A stretch of DNA of 64,000 nt from Mugil cephalus (GCF_022458985.1 NC_061790.1:3431897-3495896); one strand, 5' to 3'; shown: positions 46,991 to 58,599, numbered from the stretch's first letter. Translations and numbers: made by a program. The notes: a model not told the origin generated them from the sequence alone.

Positions 46991-47984
46991 CCATTAACAA
47001 GGTGCTTACTAATATGCATATGAGTAGCATACTAACCCTTTATTAGTATTTATTAATCACGTATTAACGCTTTATTCTACATAGCCTTACTCTACCTCTA
47101 TTACGCCATGAATTAATCTTTTTCCCGATATTACCTCCTAATTATTGCTTATTAAATGTAAATTAATGCATTGTTGTTTCTGAATAATTATGTGAATAAC
47201 CAGTGGGTTATTGGAGCCTTGTAAAGGGGCAGTAGCCCAAGAATAGTAATTAGTCCTTTATCACTCTGAATTAGTATAGTCTATTCCTGTGGAATGCAAT
47301 GCAAAACTACAAATTGTAATAACTATAAATTAATCATTTTCAACTCAAAATATGTTCCCTATTCCCTAGTTGGATATTTATTAACCCTCATTTGTTCCCT
47401 ATACTAAAGTTGCAGACTCTTCACATTTAGTTATGTCATTATAGCATACAACTAGCAGTTAGTAGACAGTCAGTTAGTACAAGTACATTTTTAGTAAACT
47501 GTAAAAAGTCACGCCATACATTCATCTTAACAAAAATAAATGCAAAGACTCAGGTCAGTGCACAACATACTGTAATCAGCAGACAACAGTTTAAAAAGGA
47601 GGAAAAAAATCAAGTCTGCCTTTTTGCAGCCATTAAGGCTAAATGTAATCAAATGTAAACAGAGTCCTGAGTCCAAATTGAAGACCAGTCACACAACAAA
47701 ACAACTGGCAGAATTAGCTTGACATTTCCTATACGTTTTTAAAGTGAGCCTTTTCTTTAACTGTTTTTAAACAACTAGTTTTAAAACTGGTAAAACTGGT
47801 AAACCCGTAAAAGCATGTCCAACCCTTTTAATACTTTAGTAGCAAAGGGTTCATTTTTCGGAGGTGATGTTAGGCGCGCATTTCCTACTTATAGGCATAT
47901 GAGTAAGCACCTAGTTAATGGCGAATATGTGTACCTTAATATAAAGTGTTACCATATATATATATATGTAAACTTTCAATGGTG
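46991..47984. other. non-coding, nothing recognised
   Basis: AT-rich DNA with several TTATTAGTATTTATTAATC-like stretches and no supported gene or element. Confidence 0.4.
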
Positions 47985-48445
47985 TGGAAAAGTGTCCTGT
48001 TTTATTTTTTTTCCCACATCTAAATGTTTCAGAAATGTAAGACAAAAATAACACAAGTAAACACAAAATCCAATTTTTAAATCTATCCTGTATTTACGAG
48101 GATTTTGGGTCCGGTTTTATCCTTCTCTTTTTAATAAATACTGCTAAAACTTTTAGAGTGCATTGTGATTTCTACTATATGGCTGTGTTACTAGCCCTTT
48201 TTAACCAAGGCACCGTTGTCTGCTTTTTTTGTTAAATATTTTATCTATATTTATTTTCCTAACATTGATTCCTCCAACCTCACCACACAAATGCTTGATT
48301 ACAGTTGTTGACAAGGGTGGCCCAACCAGTTTTTAGGTTTAGGGGGAAAACATTTTTTCACACAGGGCCATGGAGGTTGGGATCTGGTTTTTCCCTTAAT
48401 AATAAAAACCTTAATTTAAAAACTACATTGTGTTTACTTGCAGGG
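47985..48445. repeat. interspersed repeat with inverted flanking pieces
   Basis: AAGTAAACACAAAATCCAAT with TTTTTAAAT (48055-48082) recurs in inverted form as ATTTAAAAACTACATTGTG plus TTTACTTG (48412-48440). The right half contains CACACAGGGCCATGGAGGTT, which I recognise as a common fish repeat. Family not determined. Confidence 0.4.
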
Positions 48446-49734
48446 GCGTGCATAGAGGTAGTCACAGCTGAAGCATTTGAAACAAACACCATACTGTGAC
48501 ATCATGAGAGGTACTCTACTCTGAGCGGGAAAAGTGGAGGCAGTGCAAAAACTGAAGAAAAAAACAAACAAAAAAAAACAGCCAAAACAGAAGGTCTAGA
48601 AAGGCAAATAAACTTTATTGCTGCAAAGAAAAATTCCACTACTGATACAGAGTTTTTTCATTGCTTCTCATTTGAAATTATGCACAGAAGTCCCTCCGAG
48701 TGCCAGTGAAGTACGCTTAACCGGGGAATGTTGTATACCGTTGTTCAGAGCAGCTCAATCGCTACACGAAACACCAGTCATCGTCTAAGTTCTCTGTAAT
48801 TGGCTCAGTCTGTGGCTGAAAGAATGGGGACGGGGCTTCTTTACACCGATGACTCTCATTGACTTCTGAGGGCTGGTGCCGACACATACTTGCTCCTAAT
48901 TTGTTCAAAAATGTATGAATCCAAAAGTCAGAGGTCAGTGGTCACTTACAAGATAAACACTGTTTCAATTTATATGTATATTTTGATAAAATTGCGACAT
49001 ATCTCCTTCACCCAAGATGCTGAAGCAGCTCTTTGTGGAATTTTATGGAACTAAAAGTAGTTTTTGGACTGAAAATATGACTGAAATTGACAATAACTTA
49101 TCGATACAAATGGAGCGTTTTGACCTGGATAATATTGATTGTTGGATCAATGTGAGATTTTTCTGGTGAGTTTATGCTCGTTTCTCATTTTTATTGTTTT
49201 GAACAAAATGTGTTGGTTGTGTCCTATAATGGCTTATATCAATGAAACCAGGCGAAAAAGGGCTTTCCAACGACACATAGCACGTAGCATTTACTCAAAC
49301 ACAACTCATGTACAGAGCGCTGATTTGTTCAAAAATGTACTGCCGTCCTGTACAAGACCCAGCAGAATGTTAAGGATTAAACGTTAGGGGTTAAACATTA
49401 GGGGTATTATATTTACCTAATTAGGCCCTAGTGAGGATAAGTGGTGGTAGAAAATGAAACGAGATGAGATTATATTTAATTTGTGTGTATATATACAAAT
49501 GATTTAAACAGGTTGTAATTCAAATTTTAATTATTAATGTTATCTTTATACTGTAATAGTACAAAAGTATGTGAATATGCATCTACATTGCATAGTTTTA
49601 GTTAAATAATGTAGTTTATGCCACATTTTCTCTACAAAAAACCTGCGACGGCAACAAAAAGAAGCCTCACACTTTTCCCCCTCAGGTTAACGAGCAAAGA
49701 TAACTTGAGAGGTCACACAACAAAACATAGAATA
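48446..49734. other. non-coding, nothing recognised
   Basis: No protein, RNA or repeat could be supported. The longest open frame, 49139-49387, shows no recognisable domain and no splice context. Confidence 0.4.
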
Positions 49735-50045
49735 GAATATAAAACCCTTTATTGTCATTATACATTGTACAACGAGATTGGAGAGCTTCTCCTTTTCAAT
49801 GCAAAAGAAACAAAATACAACAGCAACAGCTCAAACAGCTGAGAACCAGGCTGAGAATTGTCCTTAATGACATTGTGAGCTCTGCTGAGGCACTGTGGTG
49901 GAGATATCCATCAGAGAGGGGAGAGAGCAGCCAACAATCCTCTGGGCTGCCTTGACCGTCCTCTGAAGCCACACTCTGTCCAACTCGGTGCAGCTCCCGT
50001 CCCATGTGGACACACAGTATTATTGCACCCCACCCCAGTTTAGGT
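49735..50045 (-). mobile_element. 5'-truncated LINE 3' end
   Basis: The minus strand carries a C-terminal tail of non-LTR type (residues like AAQRI/CWLLSPL..DGYLHHSAS spread over two frames). The plus-strand left end ACCCTTTATTGTCATTATAC then ATTGTACAACGAGATTGGAG matches fish LINE 3' ends. Frames are broken. Confidence 0.5.
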
Positions 50046-50563
50046 GACACCATCATTTACCAGTTAAAATCGGGACATGGTTACTCTACCTCTTTTCACA
50101 TAGCTTCAAACATCACAATAATAAAACATTGTTGGTTATAATAAACATTGTTTACAGCAACGTATGACAGTTTTCACACATGTTTATTATACATACATTT
50201 ATATAGCACCTTTCATGCAATAACAGAAAATGCAACACAAAGTGCTTCACAAATAAAAACATAAAACTTTACAAGAAACAAATCAAGAACATACCCAAGA
50301 GGAGAGAGAGAAGAATTAAAAATAAATTAATAAAATAACAATAAAAATAAATAAATGATAATAATAATGTGATAAAAATGGAATTAAGAAAAAAAAAATA
50401 AATAAATAAATAAAATAAAATCATGTAACAGTCTGATTAAAAAGATGAGTCTTGAGACTCTTTTTAGAAGTATCAACAGTCTCTGCAGCCCTGAGGTTCT
50501 CTGGCAGCTGTTCCACAGTCAGGAGCCATAATAACTGAATGCCGCCTCCCTGTCTGTCTTAGG

Positions 50564-53070
50564 TCAAACTTGTGATATTGTTAAAAGGCCGGTGCTGGAG
50601 GACCTCAGGGTACACCAGGGTTGATACGGTAAAAGCAAGTCAGACAGATAAGAAGGCCCAAGACCATTAAGACATTTAAAAACTACTAAAAGAAGCTTAA
50701 AATCAATCCTAAAATGCATGGGGAGACAATGCAGCGATTTTAAAACTGGTGTAATGTGCTCTCGCCCTCTGGTCTTTGTCAGCACACAAGCGGCTGAATT
50801 CTGTAGTAATTGTCAATCGTAAATGCTTTTTTTAGGAAGACCAGAGAGCAGAGCATTACAATAATCCAGATGACTGGAGATAAAAACATTCATCAGAACC
50901 TCCATGTTAGCCTGAGAGAGAAACGGGTGGACTTTGGCTATATTCTTAAGATGGTAAAAACCTATCTTGGTTACATTTTTGATGTGCAGAATAAAAGTTA
51001 GCTAGAGTCTAAAATCATGCCCAGATTTTTAACAGATTGTGATATCTTAAAATCCTGTAGTTTTGGTAAAAGTTTCTCTCTCTGGTGTTCAGGACCAATG
51101 ACTAAAACCTCTGTTTTGTCCTGGTTGAGCTGTAGGAAATTCTCTGCCGTCCATGACTTAATATCTAAAATAAAGTTTAAAAGGGCATCAATAGGCCCTC
51201 TGTCATCAGGAGACACGGCGATATACAGCTGTGTATCATCAGCATAACTATGAAAGTTGATGCCTTGCCTCCTGATGACGCCCCCAAGAGGAAACGTATA
51301 GAGATTCGATGGTTCCTAAAATTGACCCCTGGGGCACCCCACACTTAATTTTATGCGTCCTGGAGGAACAGGTATCCATACTTACAAAGAAATGTCGATC
51401 TGTGAGATAGGAGTTGAACCAGTTAAAAACAGTACCAGAGATGCCAACCAGGTTTCTGAGTCTGTTTAATAAAATGCGATGGTCTACTGTATCAAATGTG
51501 GCACTAAGATCCAGTAAGACCAGGACTGTGAGCTTTTGTGAGTCCATGCTACACCTGATTTCATTTAAAATCTTTAAAAGGGCAGTCTTGGTACTGTGGT
51601 TCATCCTAAAACCAGATTGAAATTTCTCTAGAATATTGTTTCTAATCAAGGAATAGTTTACCTGATTAAAAACAAGTTTTTTCTAAAATTTTACCTAAAA
51701 ATGGTAAATTGGATACAGGTCTATAATTATTAAAAATCTTGGGGTCTAAATTGTTCTTCTTAAGAAGGGGTTTCACTGCCGCCGTTTTGAAGGTAGTGAG
51801 GAAGACACCCGTCTGAAGAGAGCAATTTACAATATTTAAAATGTGTTCCTCAAAGAATTCATAAAATGTTCTTAAAAGTCATGTGGGAATTGGGTCTAAA
51901 AGGCAGGTTGTGGGCTTTACTTTGGAGAAAACTCAACCAAGCGTCCTTGCCAGGGCAAAACTCTCCAGTGTTTCCTCAGGTAAAAGCACCAGTTCCGGTG
52001 TGTTAAGATGGATATTTTGAGAAGTTAAAAGACCGGATCTGATCTTATCGATTATACTTCCGTAGTAGTCTATGTTTGAGTTGGTTCTGTAATATTTTGT
52101 AATGAACCAATAGTTTTGTTTTTCTCCACTTCCTTTCTGCACTCCTGCATGTCATTTTCAATTGTTTACAGACTTCATGTCTCCGCGATGGTGTAGGTTT
52201 TGTTCTTATTATTTTAGTTAAAAGTGGAGCCACTGAGTCCAGTGTTGACTTCAGTTTTGTATTAAAATCGTCCACAACAAAATCACATGTTGCTGGTAAA
52301 ATTGCAGCAGGAATGCTCTGTAAAATCTCAATAAAATTTGCAGCCACTTCAGAAGTTAGGTAGCATTTCCTCACTGTTCTCACCGGGGCTCTTGGGGGCT
52401 AAAACTGGTGGTGTTAAAATACACACAGTAGTGGTCAGACACAGCCAGGTCAACAACAGAGGACACATCAGTGGATAGGCCAAGTTTGGAGATCAGTGTG
52501 TGCCGATAGTTTGAGTCCTACAGGAATGTAGTCTGTTGACGTTAGTTTAAAGTCCATACAGGATAAAATGTTTAAAAAGTCTCTGGACATTGTGTCGGAG
52601 GTTTTATCTACATGCAAATTAAAATCGCCAGTTATTAAAATTCTATTGTAAGCAGAGTGTACGATTGATACTAGCTCTGAGAATTAATTTATAAAACATG
52701 AGGAATGATGGGGTGGTCTGTATACTGTGATGCAAAGAATTTGAGGACTGTTAAAAACAAAAGCGTGATACTCAAATGTTGGAAATTTTTCAAAAGAAAT
52801 TTCATTTAAGATAAGCAAGTTCTTAATGAATGATGCAGTTCCTCCTCGTCTCTTCACTCCCCCAGTTAAAAATAAAAAATTAAAATCAGGTGAGAATAGC
52901 CTTCGTGAGAATAACTGGTGCATCAGTGCCAGGCCATGTCTCTGTTAGTAGTAAAATGTCGTTTGTGATAAAAGTTTTGTTTGGAAGAGAACGCACGTTC
53001 AGCACAGCCAACTTAATGTCCGTGTAGATTGCGGACCTGTGCCCACCCCTGCAGGTTCGCAGCCCAGAAC
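50564..53070 (-). pseudogene. LINE ORF2: endonuclease and reverse transcriptase, broken
   Basis: Pieces in order on the minus strand: LNVRSLPNKTFITNDILLLT near 53010-52950 (endonuclease start) and ILCITVYRPPHHSS near 52730. Next come KTALLKILNEI and LLDLSATFDTVDHRILLNRL near 51580-51470 (reverse-transcriptase fingers and first catalytic Asp region), NWFNSYLTDR and KCGVPQGSILG near 51420-51320, then YADD at 51237-51248. The tail is HITPVLKSLHCLPMHFRIDF near 50750-50690. The usual motif order and YADD identify a non-LTR reverse transcriptase. At least four frame changes separate the pieces. Confidence 0.75.
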
Positions 53071-53316
53071 AGACCCTCAAGACCACTCCAGTCCGTGGAC
53101 CCGCAGGGGTGGGCCTACGTGGAAGGGATTGCCAAAAGTTGGTTATAACTGGGATTGTATTGCGAACTGTTGAGTTATTATTGTGGGGTTCAGTGGGTCC
53201 TAGTACAAGTGGGAGTGGAACTGAAGTGACTAGAACCAGGGGGGACGTCAAACACTGAGGAATGGAGTAGATGGATCAGATGGTGCAAAAGAAGAAGGAA
53301 GTCCTGTTTTAATATT

Positions 53317-54175
53317 TCAGACTGTTATAATAATTTTATGAGCTTTGGGATGAGATTGTATGATGTCCAGGAGTTTGTCTAAGATGTCCAGAATGGTCGC
53401 ACCTGAAAAAGATAATATGAGCCCTCCCCTCAATTTTACATTCCTCACGATGGAGTCTCCAATTATTAGTGTAGTTGGAGGGGGCCTGATCAGCGGTGGA
53501 GACATTACCAGAGGTGGTGCAGATGATGGAAAGTGGCGGACAGGATGGTGGGTTGATGGCCTCCGTGGAGCCGGTGTAAACTGAGGAATGGAGCGACAGG
53601 TTTTGCTGCCAGCGGGGCGCTTGGGCATGCAGGGAGGATTAGCCCAAGGAGTAGGTGAGCTGCGGGCCCCATGGGACCATCGGCATGGCAAATGACAGGA
53701 CCGGGACCTGTCATCCAAAGGGATAAAGTCCTCGAGGCTTATTGCGTAGCTTGATGTCGCTGGGTGGAGGTGTAAGGGAGTGACATCCACCTTTCCCCCG
53801 ATGAGGGCCAACAACGGACCAGGGCTCCGGCCGGGATGGAGTCGAGCTGACCGGGACCTTGGGTCTAGCTCCGAGCCGTACCCAGGCTTCGTAGGTGCCG
53901 ACAGTCCGTGTGAGGATCTCCAGACGGCGGTCGGTGTCATCAGGCCGACAAGGGGATGCTGCTCCGACCTCCCCAGCTGCATGACAAGGATCAGTGACGT
54001 CAGGCGCCTGGGAGTCCAGTTGCGCAACGTTGAAGATGATGGTGTCCAACAGGTTCTCATCCTCCCACATCTAGTACAGATTGAATACTCTCCTCTCCAG
54101 TTCTGATACCTTTTTAGCCAGGCGCACACAGCCGAGACAGCCAGGCGAGGACCGAGATGTAAGTGGAGCCATTTT
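53317..54175 (-). pseudogene. LINE ORF1 with SGNH-esterase-like domain, broken
   Basis: The N-terminal part has a CxxC pair (SPGCLGCVRLAKK near 54160-54110) and a heptad-like stretch, then a proline/serine-rich region. TLIIGDSIVRNVKLRGG near 53475-53425 carries the GDS block of SGNH hydrolases, followed by FSGATILDILDKLLDIIQSH. ORF1 esterase domains of this kind occur in CR1-group LINEs. In-frame stops and shifts between the halves show decay. Confidence 0.7.
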
Positions 54176-54675
54176 TGCTCGATGATGATGCTAGCTGACA
54201 GCTAGCTTAGCTGTTGGCAAACAAGCCGCTGGAGTATGTTAAGCGTGATAACACACAAACAGCTGCTTTGCTATAGAAGGCCAGGAAGCTGCCGATCTCC
54301 ACAACAAGTACAAAAGCTGCGACTGTCGGAAATTAAAAAGACTCAGGAAATGTAGATATAAAACGTAGAATAACCTGATAAAAACACTGGTTAACAATTT
54401 ACCAATGCGATTACAACAACAATTTTCCATTTTCTGAAAGACTAAAAAAACGTCAGACTGTCGCTGATCCAAACATCTGTCAAGGAAGTCATGTGAAAGG
54501 AACACATAATTTAATTAAGTTAGAACCTCAACCTCTGCCACACGACGACATTGTGCTTCATTTCAATGGTTTAAACTTAATTTTGTCCATTTTTGAAAGA
54601 GCTAAGAAAACGCACACTGGAGACATGATGAGGAAGTGACCTCACCAGTCTCATGAGTCACAGGTTATATTCATG

Positions 54676-54905
54676 TGAGGAAGTGACCACATTAACATGT
54701 TCCACTTTAAGTAGAAACCTCTTTTTTTACCTGGAAACTGAAGCATCAGGATCAGGAGTGAAGACATTTGAATCCATCTAAATTCAGCCATTATTTTTCT
54801 CCGTCTCTCTCGTCCTCTTCTCTCGTCCTCACGTTGATGAAAGACACAGTCTCTAAAGAGGTTTCTACTTAAAGTGGAACATGTTAATGAGGTATCACTT
54901 CCTCA
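54676..54905. repeat. inverted repeat flanking an orphan signal exon
   Basis: 54676-54725 and 54855-54905 are inverted copies with an identical core (ATTAACATGTTCCACTTTAA and the following AGTAGAAACCTCTT). The spacer of about 130 bp holds the minus-strand signal-peptide exon at 54731-54791. The arms resemble the sequence just upstream of exon 1 of the plus-strand receptor (GTAGAAACCTCTTTAGAGAC at 55789-55808), so they are probably promoter sequence in opposite orientations. Confidence 0.8.
54731..54791 (-). pseudogene. orphan receptor signal-peptide exon
   Basis: ATG at 54791-54789 opens MAEFRWIQMSSLLILMLQFP and ends in phase 1 at a GTAAAA donor. The core SLLILMLQFP matches exon 1 of the plus-strand receptor (SLFLILMLQFP at 55823-55855). 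It is the typical leader exon of fish immunoglobulin-superfamily receptors. No V-type exon follows on the minus strand: a LINE occupies the next 4 kb. Either the LINE displaced the rest or the exon is a leftover of an inverted duplication. Confidence 0.7.
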
Positions 54906-55729
54906 CAGACTTCAGTCCTTGTTGTCTGTTCTCTGTCCCTCGTTGAAGTTGTTGACATAAACTCTCTACAAAATGCCTTTTCTGTACATAGATAAAGAAT
55001 GAACACTGTTTTAAACTTCATGTTTTAATTTTTATGTTTGATGTATTTTGCTTACTCTTTATTACAGTGTTTTAGAGGGAGGTCAAGAACAGAAAAGTTG
55101 TTGCTAATCAACACAAGAGGAAGTTGACTGTGTGATGATTGTTGGTTGCGATAAATGCATTGGTACTTGTTTTCTGAACTGTCATCTAACTAACTTGTAA
55201 TGACGATTCCATGAAACTATGCAGTAAAACATAAATATTTCACCTTTGAATCCTGTCAATTGAAACCTGTGCAGTCTCTTATCTATGTTAGACAACACAC
55301 ACAGTCACTGTCATCAGTGTGTTAACAGTTTGTGTTTGTGCTGTTTATCTGGTCGTCATTAGAGGCTCAAACCAGCATAGCTCTGCTGCTGCACCAGAAG
55401 AATTCCGCTTCACTTCTCAGAAAACAGTGACTTCAGAGGTGCAATAAGTTCATCATAGTAAACACTATTTATAGAAATGAAGAACTGCATCAGTGCAAAC
55501 ATTTATCTCAATGGACAATCTTCACACATTCAACTTGCTCCATTACACTGACGTCTGACTGTCAATTATTGGTGTCACTACAAAACACAATAAAGAAAAG
55601 AGTCATTGAATGCATCAAAGGTAAAGTTAAACTACTACACTAAGTATTTTAATCCTGGTGATATAAGCAACAAAGAAGTAATATTGTCAACTAACCTACC
55701 GACTGAGAGACATGAGAAAACATCTCAAG

Positions 55730-55819
55730 TCTCTATGAGGAAGAGACCTCACTAACCTCATTAGTCACATGTTATATTCATATTTATGTAGAAACCTCTT
55801 TAGAGACTGTGTCATTCAA
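55730..55819 (+). promoter_or_regulatory. putative receptor promoter region
   Basis: Sequence just upstream of exon 1 (TGAGGAAGAGACCTCACTAA, GTTATATTCATATTTATGTA) aligns with the opposite-strand flank of the orphan exon at 54676-54725 and 54855-54905. Conservation between the two leader exons suggests shared promoter ancestry. No TATA box is certain; ATATTTATG is the best candidate. Confidence 0.35.
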
Positions 55820-55922
55820 ATGTCTTTATTCCTGATCCTGATGCTTCAGTTTCCAGGTAAGGATACATAGAGAACACATTCAGTTCCATCACTGCATTAA
55901 TATCACTAATGTTAATTCACGT

Positions 55923-55949
55923 TCTTATCTTATCTTATCTTATCTTATC
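55923..55949 (+). repeat. (TTATC)n microsatellite
   Basis: Five or so TTATC units in the first intron of the receptor gene. The complementary (GATAA)n run is at 62837-62861. Confidence 0.9.
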
Positions 55950-56298
55950 AAAAATGATGACATCTTCACCTTTAAGGTCAAGGTGGGGGTGACCTTGTGG
56001 GGTAATTATGAGTTATTAATAGCATAAAGGTCAAAGGTGACATGTGATGGTAATTTAAGTGCTTGTGAATATCTTGTGATATCACACAGGTTCGTACATG
56101 CCTACACATGTTTCTATAAAACTCATGTGATGCCATCCGACCCCGCCCATGCTCTCAGCCAAGTGAAAAGCTAACGATAGCCGACGATCGTTGCATTCTC
56201 CAGTCTGCACCAAATTTAAAAAATTAAATGAGTAAGAGAGCTTACAACTCGAGTATCATTAGTGAGACGCTTGTGAGCGTCATTCAGGAAACCTCGCC

Positions 56299-56680
56299 AT
56301 GGAAGGTACAGAGAAAACTGATGGTGTTTAAGTGCAGATTCCAGAAGCCACCAATGGGCCCTCTCCAGGAAGAGTGGTGTTTGGAGACGGGGAACAGGGC
56401 TATTCTTTCAACTATCACGCCGCTGAAGTGTGTATGTATCATCTCTATCCGGGACAGAACTTTAGTCCTGACACACCGAAAGCCATAATCACTTCAAATG
56501 ACTGGGGAGTACTGAACGGCTTGGTGGCCAGATGCATGAGAGGCGAGGACATCCCATCCTTTGTCCTGCTAAACGAAGAGGGAGAAGGAGGAGGATCCCT
56601 TTGAGCTCCATGAGGGAGAAGAAATCAAAAAATTCATCAAGATAATATGGGAGACCAAATCTGACAGCTCCAGTAAATGA
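56299..56680 (+). pseudogene. virus-like small protein, broken
   Basis: A frame opening at ATG 56299 is stopped by TAA at 56329-56331, stays open again to about 56600, and needs a one-base shift near 56580 to reach an acidic, lysine-rich C-terminus ending at TGA 56678-56680. A recognisable central stretch is VCMYHLYPGQNF. A related stretch lies inverted near 59620-59741. I do not recognise the family. The sequence shows an original product of roughly 125 residues with two disabling changes. Confidence 0.45.
56383..56500 (+). repeat. left arm of coding inverted repeat
   Basis: About 118 bp (TATTCTTTCAACTATCACGC and on) recur in inverted orientation at 59620-59741 with scattered substitutions. 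Both copies preserve the frame for YHLYPGQ and DTPKAIITSN. Homology ends sharply on both sides. Confidence 0.8.
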
Positions 56681-56961
56681 TTTTACCGAGTAAATTTGGA
56701 GATGCACGGGAAGAAAAGTCCAGCCGGTCACCTTCAGCTCTGAAAATGGGGTATTTTTCAGGAGCCTGTGTGTGCCAGTCACATCACCGCTCTATTCCAA
56801 AACAGCCGTCTCTGGAAAGATGTGACGCTGGTGAGAAAAGACATTTCTTGTCTGTTTTAGGACTACGAGGCCACTCCCATGCCCCCACCCACTTCCCTGA
56901 CCACAGCATAAAACTGAACACCCAATCCCCAGGCCTGAAGAAGACACCAACTTCGAGCATC

Positions 56962-57168
56962 ATGTCTCTCATCTTTGACCCAACTCCACCTTCATCTCCT
57001 ATCGTAGAAGAGGAGAAGAGTCCACCATCCACTCCGCCTTCCTCTCCTGTGCCAGGCGTAGAAGAGGAGAGCTGGGTGGTGTGCCTCCCCAAACCACCTA
57101 CTGAAGACCAGCTGGATCCTGGAGTTCCGTCGCGAGATCTGCTTCGGGTGTCAGGTAGACCACCATAG
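56962..57168 (+). pseudogene. acidic, proline-rich virus-like fragment
   Basis: The frame contains TPPSSPIVEEEKSPPSTPP and EEESWVVCLPKPPTED, a low-complexity acidic/proline composition. It overlaps the next fragment in another frame near 57119-57168. No domain is recognised. Composition is like that of regulatory early proteins of small DNA viruses, but this is only an analogy. Confidence 0.35.
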
Positions 57169-57487
57169 CCAGAGGAACCATGAGTGAATCTTTGAGGTCC
57201 CCAGCTTCTTCTACAGGAGTCACTTTCCCCGGCTGATGAGGAGACTCTGGACACCACAGTTTATACCGGTCCTGCAGCAGCTACTGACCACCCTTCATAT
57301 CTCCGTTGATAAATCCAGAATTCAAGGCGCGGCTGAAGCCATACTACATGAACTGAGATCCTGTGACAATATTGTTGAGAAAGTAAGTGAGCTGTATGAT
57401 TCACTGGTTGGAGAGGACTTTATGAAAATAGCTCTACTTCGTGTGGTCGCCGATACCTGGAGAGGAACACGAAAACCGCTGGAATAG
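57119..57487 (+). pseudogene. virus-like protein with Cys/His cluster, nonsense codon
   Basis: The frame reads EICFGCQVDHHSQRNHE, a C-x2-C...H...H arrangement suggesting metal binding, and then meets TGA at 57185-57187 where one more Cys would be expected. Beyond it the same frame stays open to 57487 with a helical stretch FIPVLQQLLTTLHIS and VADTWRG. The family is not identified. An apoptosis-regulator or other helical protein was considered, but no diagnostic motif was seen. Confidence 0.45.
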
Positions 57488-57578
57488 ATTCCTTATTTAG
57501 AACACATTTATCTTTAGATTACATTTTCATTCTATATGTGCATTTATCCACTTTGTTTTTTCGTTTGTTTTCTTTACC

Positions 57579-57821
57579 ATGGGGAATTGTTTGAGAAAAC
57601 TGTTCAGGGCTGTGAGGCTGAGGTACATGGTGTGGAAGCTATCGGCTATACTTGAGCAAGCTGTTGCTGCAGCTGCTGCTGCTGCTGCTGCTGCTGAGTC
57701 CCCCTCTGTTCATCCAATGAGGGGGAGGAAAGACATAAAATGTCCAACCATGGAGTGGACAGATTTCTCTCCTCAAGATGATCAAAAAATGATAAGAGTT
57801 TGCAACGTTGAACGGTTTTAA
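57579..57821 (+). pseudogene. small frame with MGNC start and poly-Ala run
   Basis: Begins MGNCLRKLFRAV, a pattern compatible with N-myristoylation and palmitoylation, and contains a ten-alanine run encoded by a (GCT)n repeat at about 57664-57697. It is antisense to the C-terminal end of the protease frame, so one of the two may be non-coding. No homologue is recognised. Confidence 0.3.
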
Positions 57822-58175
57822 TACAGCTTTATTAATCAAACGGTAACAATCTTTAAACATTTGCAGACAACAGGCTAACTGGTTAGTATTTCCGCTGCAG
57901 GGGACTGCTAGACATTTCTGATGTTTTTTAACAAATTCAGATACCATGGCATCTTTACCGACAGGATCGTCTTCATAGTGAGATAGGACGCTTCCTCTCA
58001 GACATAAATAATGTGCACAGTGCTGACCACAGACAGCCGATAATTCATGCTGGAGCTGTCGATTGTGATGATCTGTTTTATTCCGCATTGACGTTCCAGG
58101 AAACACAGGATGCTCGTAGGATAATATTCCAAATCCGGGCTGAGTCCGAAAGAGTCAAAGAATGTGGCTTTTTCC
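57690..58175 (-). pseudogene. adenain-like cysteine protease fragment
   Basis: Minus-strand frames contain ATFFDSFGLSPD near 58175-58135, then, after a frame change near 58050, SAVCGQHCAHYLCLRG (Cys motif at 58031-58017). FDSFG/FDPFG upstream of a Q/C-G-x-x-C block is the arrangement of adenovirus-type and Polinton-type maturation proteases. The Cys and the Gly-Gln context are kept, but the frame break and upstream stops show it is dead. In adenoviruses the enzyme cleaves capsid precursors; that role is family knowledge, not shown here. Confidence 0.55.
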
Positions 58176-58466
58176 ACAGTGAGGGTTGTAGGAAGGGTAA
58201 TTCATCTGAAGCCCAGACACCACGGAATAACCTACCCAGTCGTCCACTCAGGAGCGTTTCCAGCTCAGTAGAATGTATTGTCAACACTTTTAATATTCTG
58301 TAAATCAGAAGGTTCTAAATGTTGTAATTCAATCAGTGGAGGTGAAGTTCGCGGGTGAGGGATATGTCCTAATGCTTCAACCGTTGACTGTAAAGATAGT
58401 AGTGCTGACTGTGAAACTGAATTTTCCCCTCAGTCATTCATCATTAAAACACACACACAACTCTAC

Positions 58467-58580
58467 CTAGTCAAAGCTGAGGTCAATTCCCAAACAGAAG
58501 TCACAATCTTCCAGAATGTCTTCAAAACCTTCCCTCTCAGCAGGCCCCAACGTCCTGAAGCGGATATCCTCGTCCTCCTA
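58467..58580 (-). pseudogene. acidic C-terminal fragment of a virus-like protein
   Basis: A minus-strand frame runs through ILEDCDFCLGIDLSFD to a TAG at 58469-58467. Codon use is unlike random sequence. The upstream part is cut by a hAT-like fragment at 58600. Identity unknown. Confidence 0.35.
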
Positions 58581-58599
58581 CTGCCACTTCTTCTAGTAC

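Larger units (their letters stand above)
50180..54500 (-). mobile_element. CR1/L2-like LINE, decayed but near full length
   Basis: Read on the minus strand the order is 5' region (about 54500-54190), ORF1 (about 54175-53317), endonuclease (about 53070-52690), reverse transcriptase (about 52100-51000), C-terminal tail (50785-50564), then a 3' end with TTTATATAGCACC and GCAACACAAAGTGCTTCAC near 50200-50250 in plus orientation. ORF1 contains an SGNH-esterase block, a hallmark of CR1-group elements. Stops and frameshifts interrupt both ORFs, so it is not active. It lies between the gene-family region and the immunoglobulin-type receptors, downstream of an orphan receptor exon on the same strand. 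Confidence 0.75.

Noticed and set aside
53780-54106. 108-codon plus-strand frame
   Set aside because: Antisense of the LINE ORF1.
57236-57487. Bcl-2-like apoptosis regulator
   Set aside because: Helical composition and a W-R-G near the end suggested it, but no BH1 or BH2 signature can be aligned.
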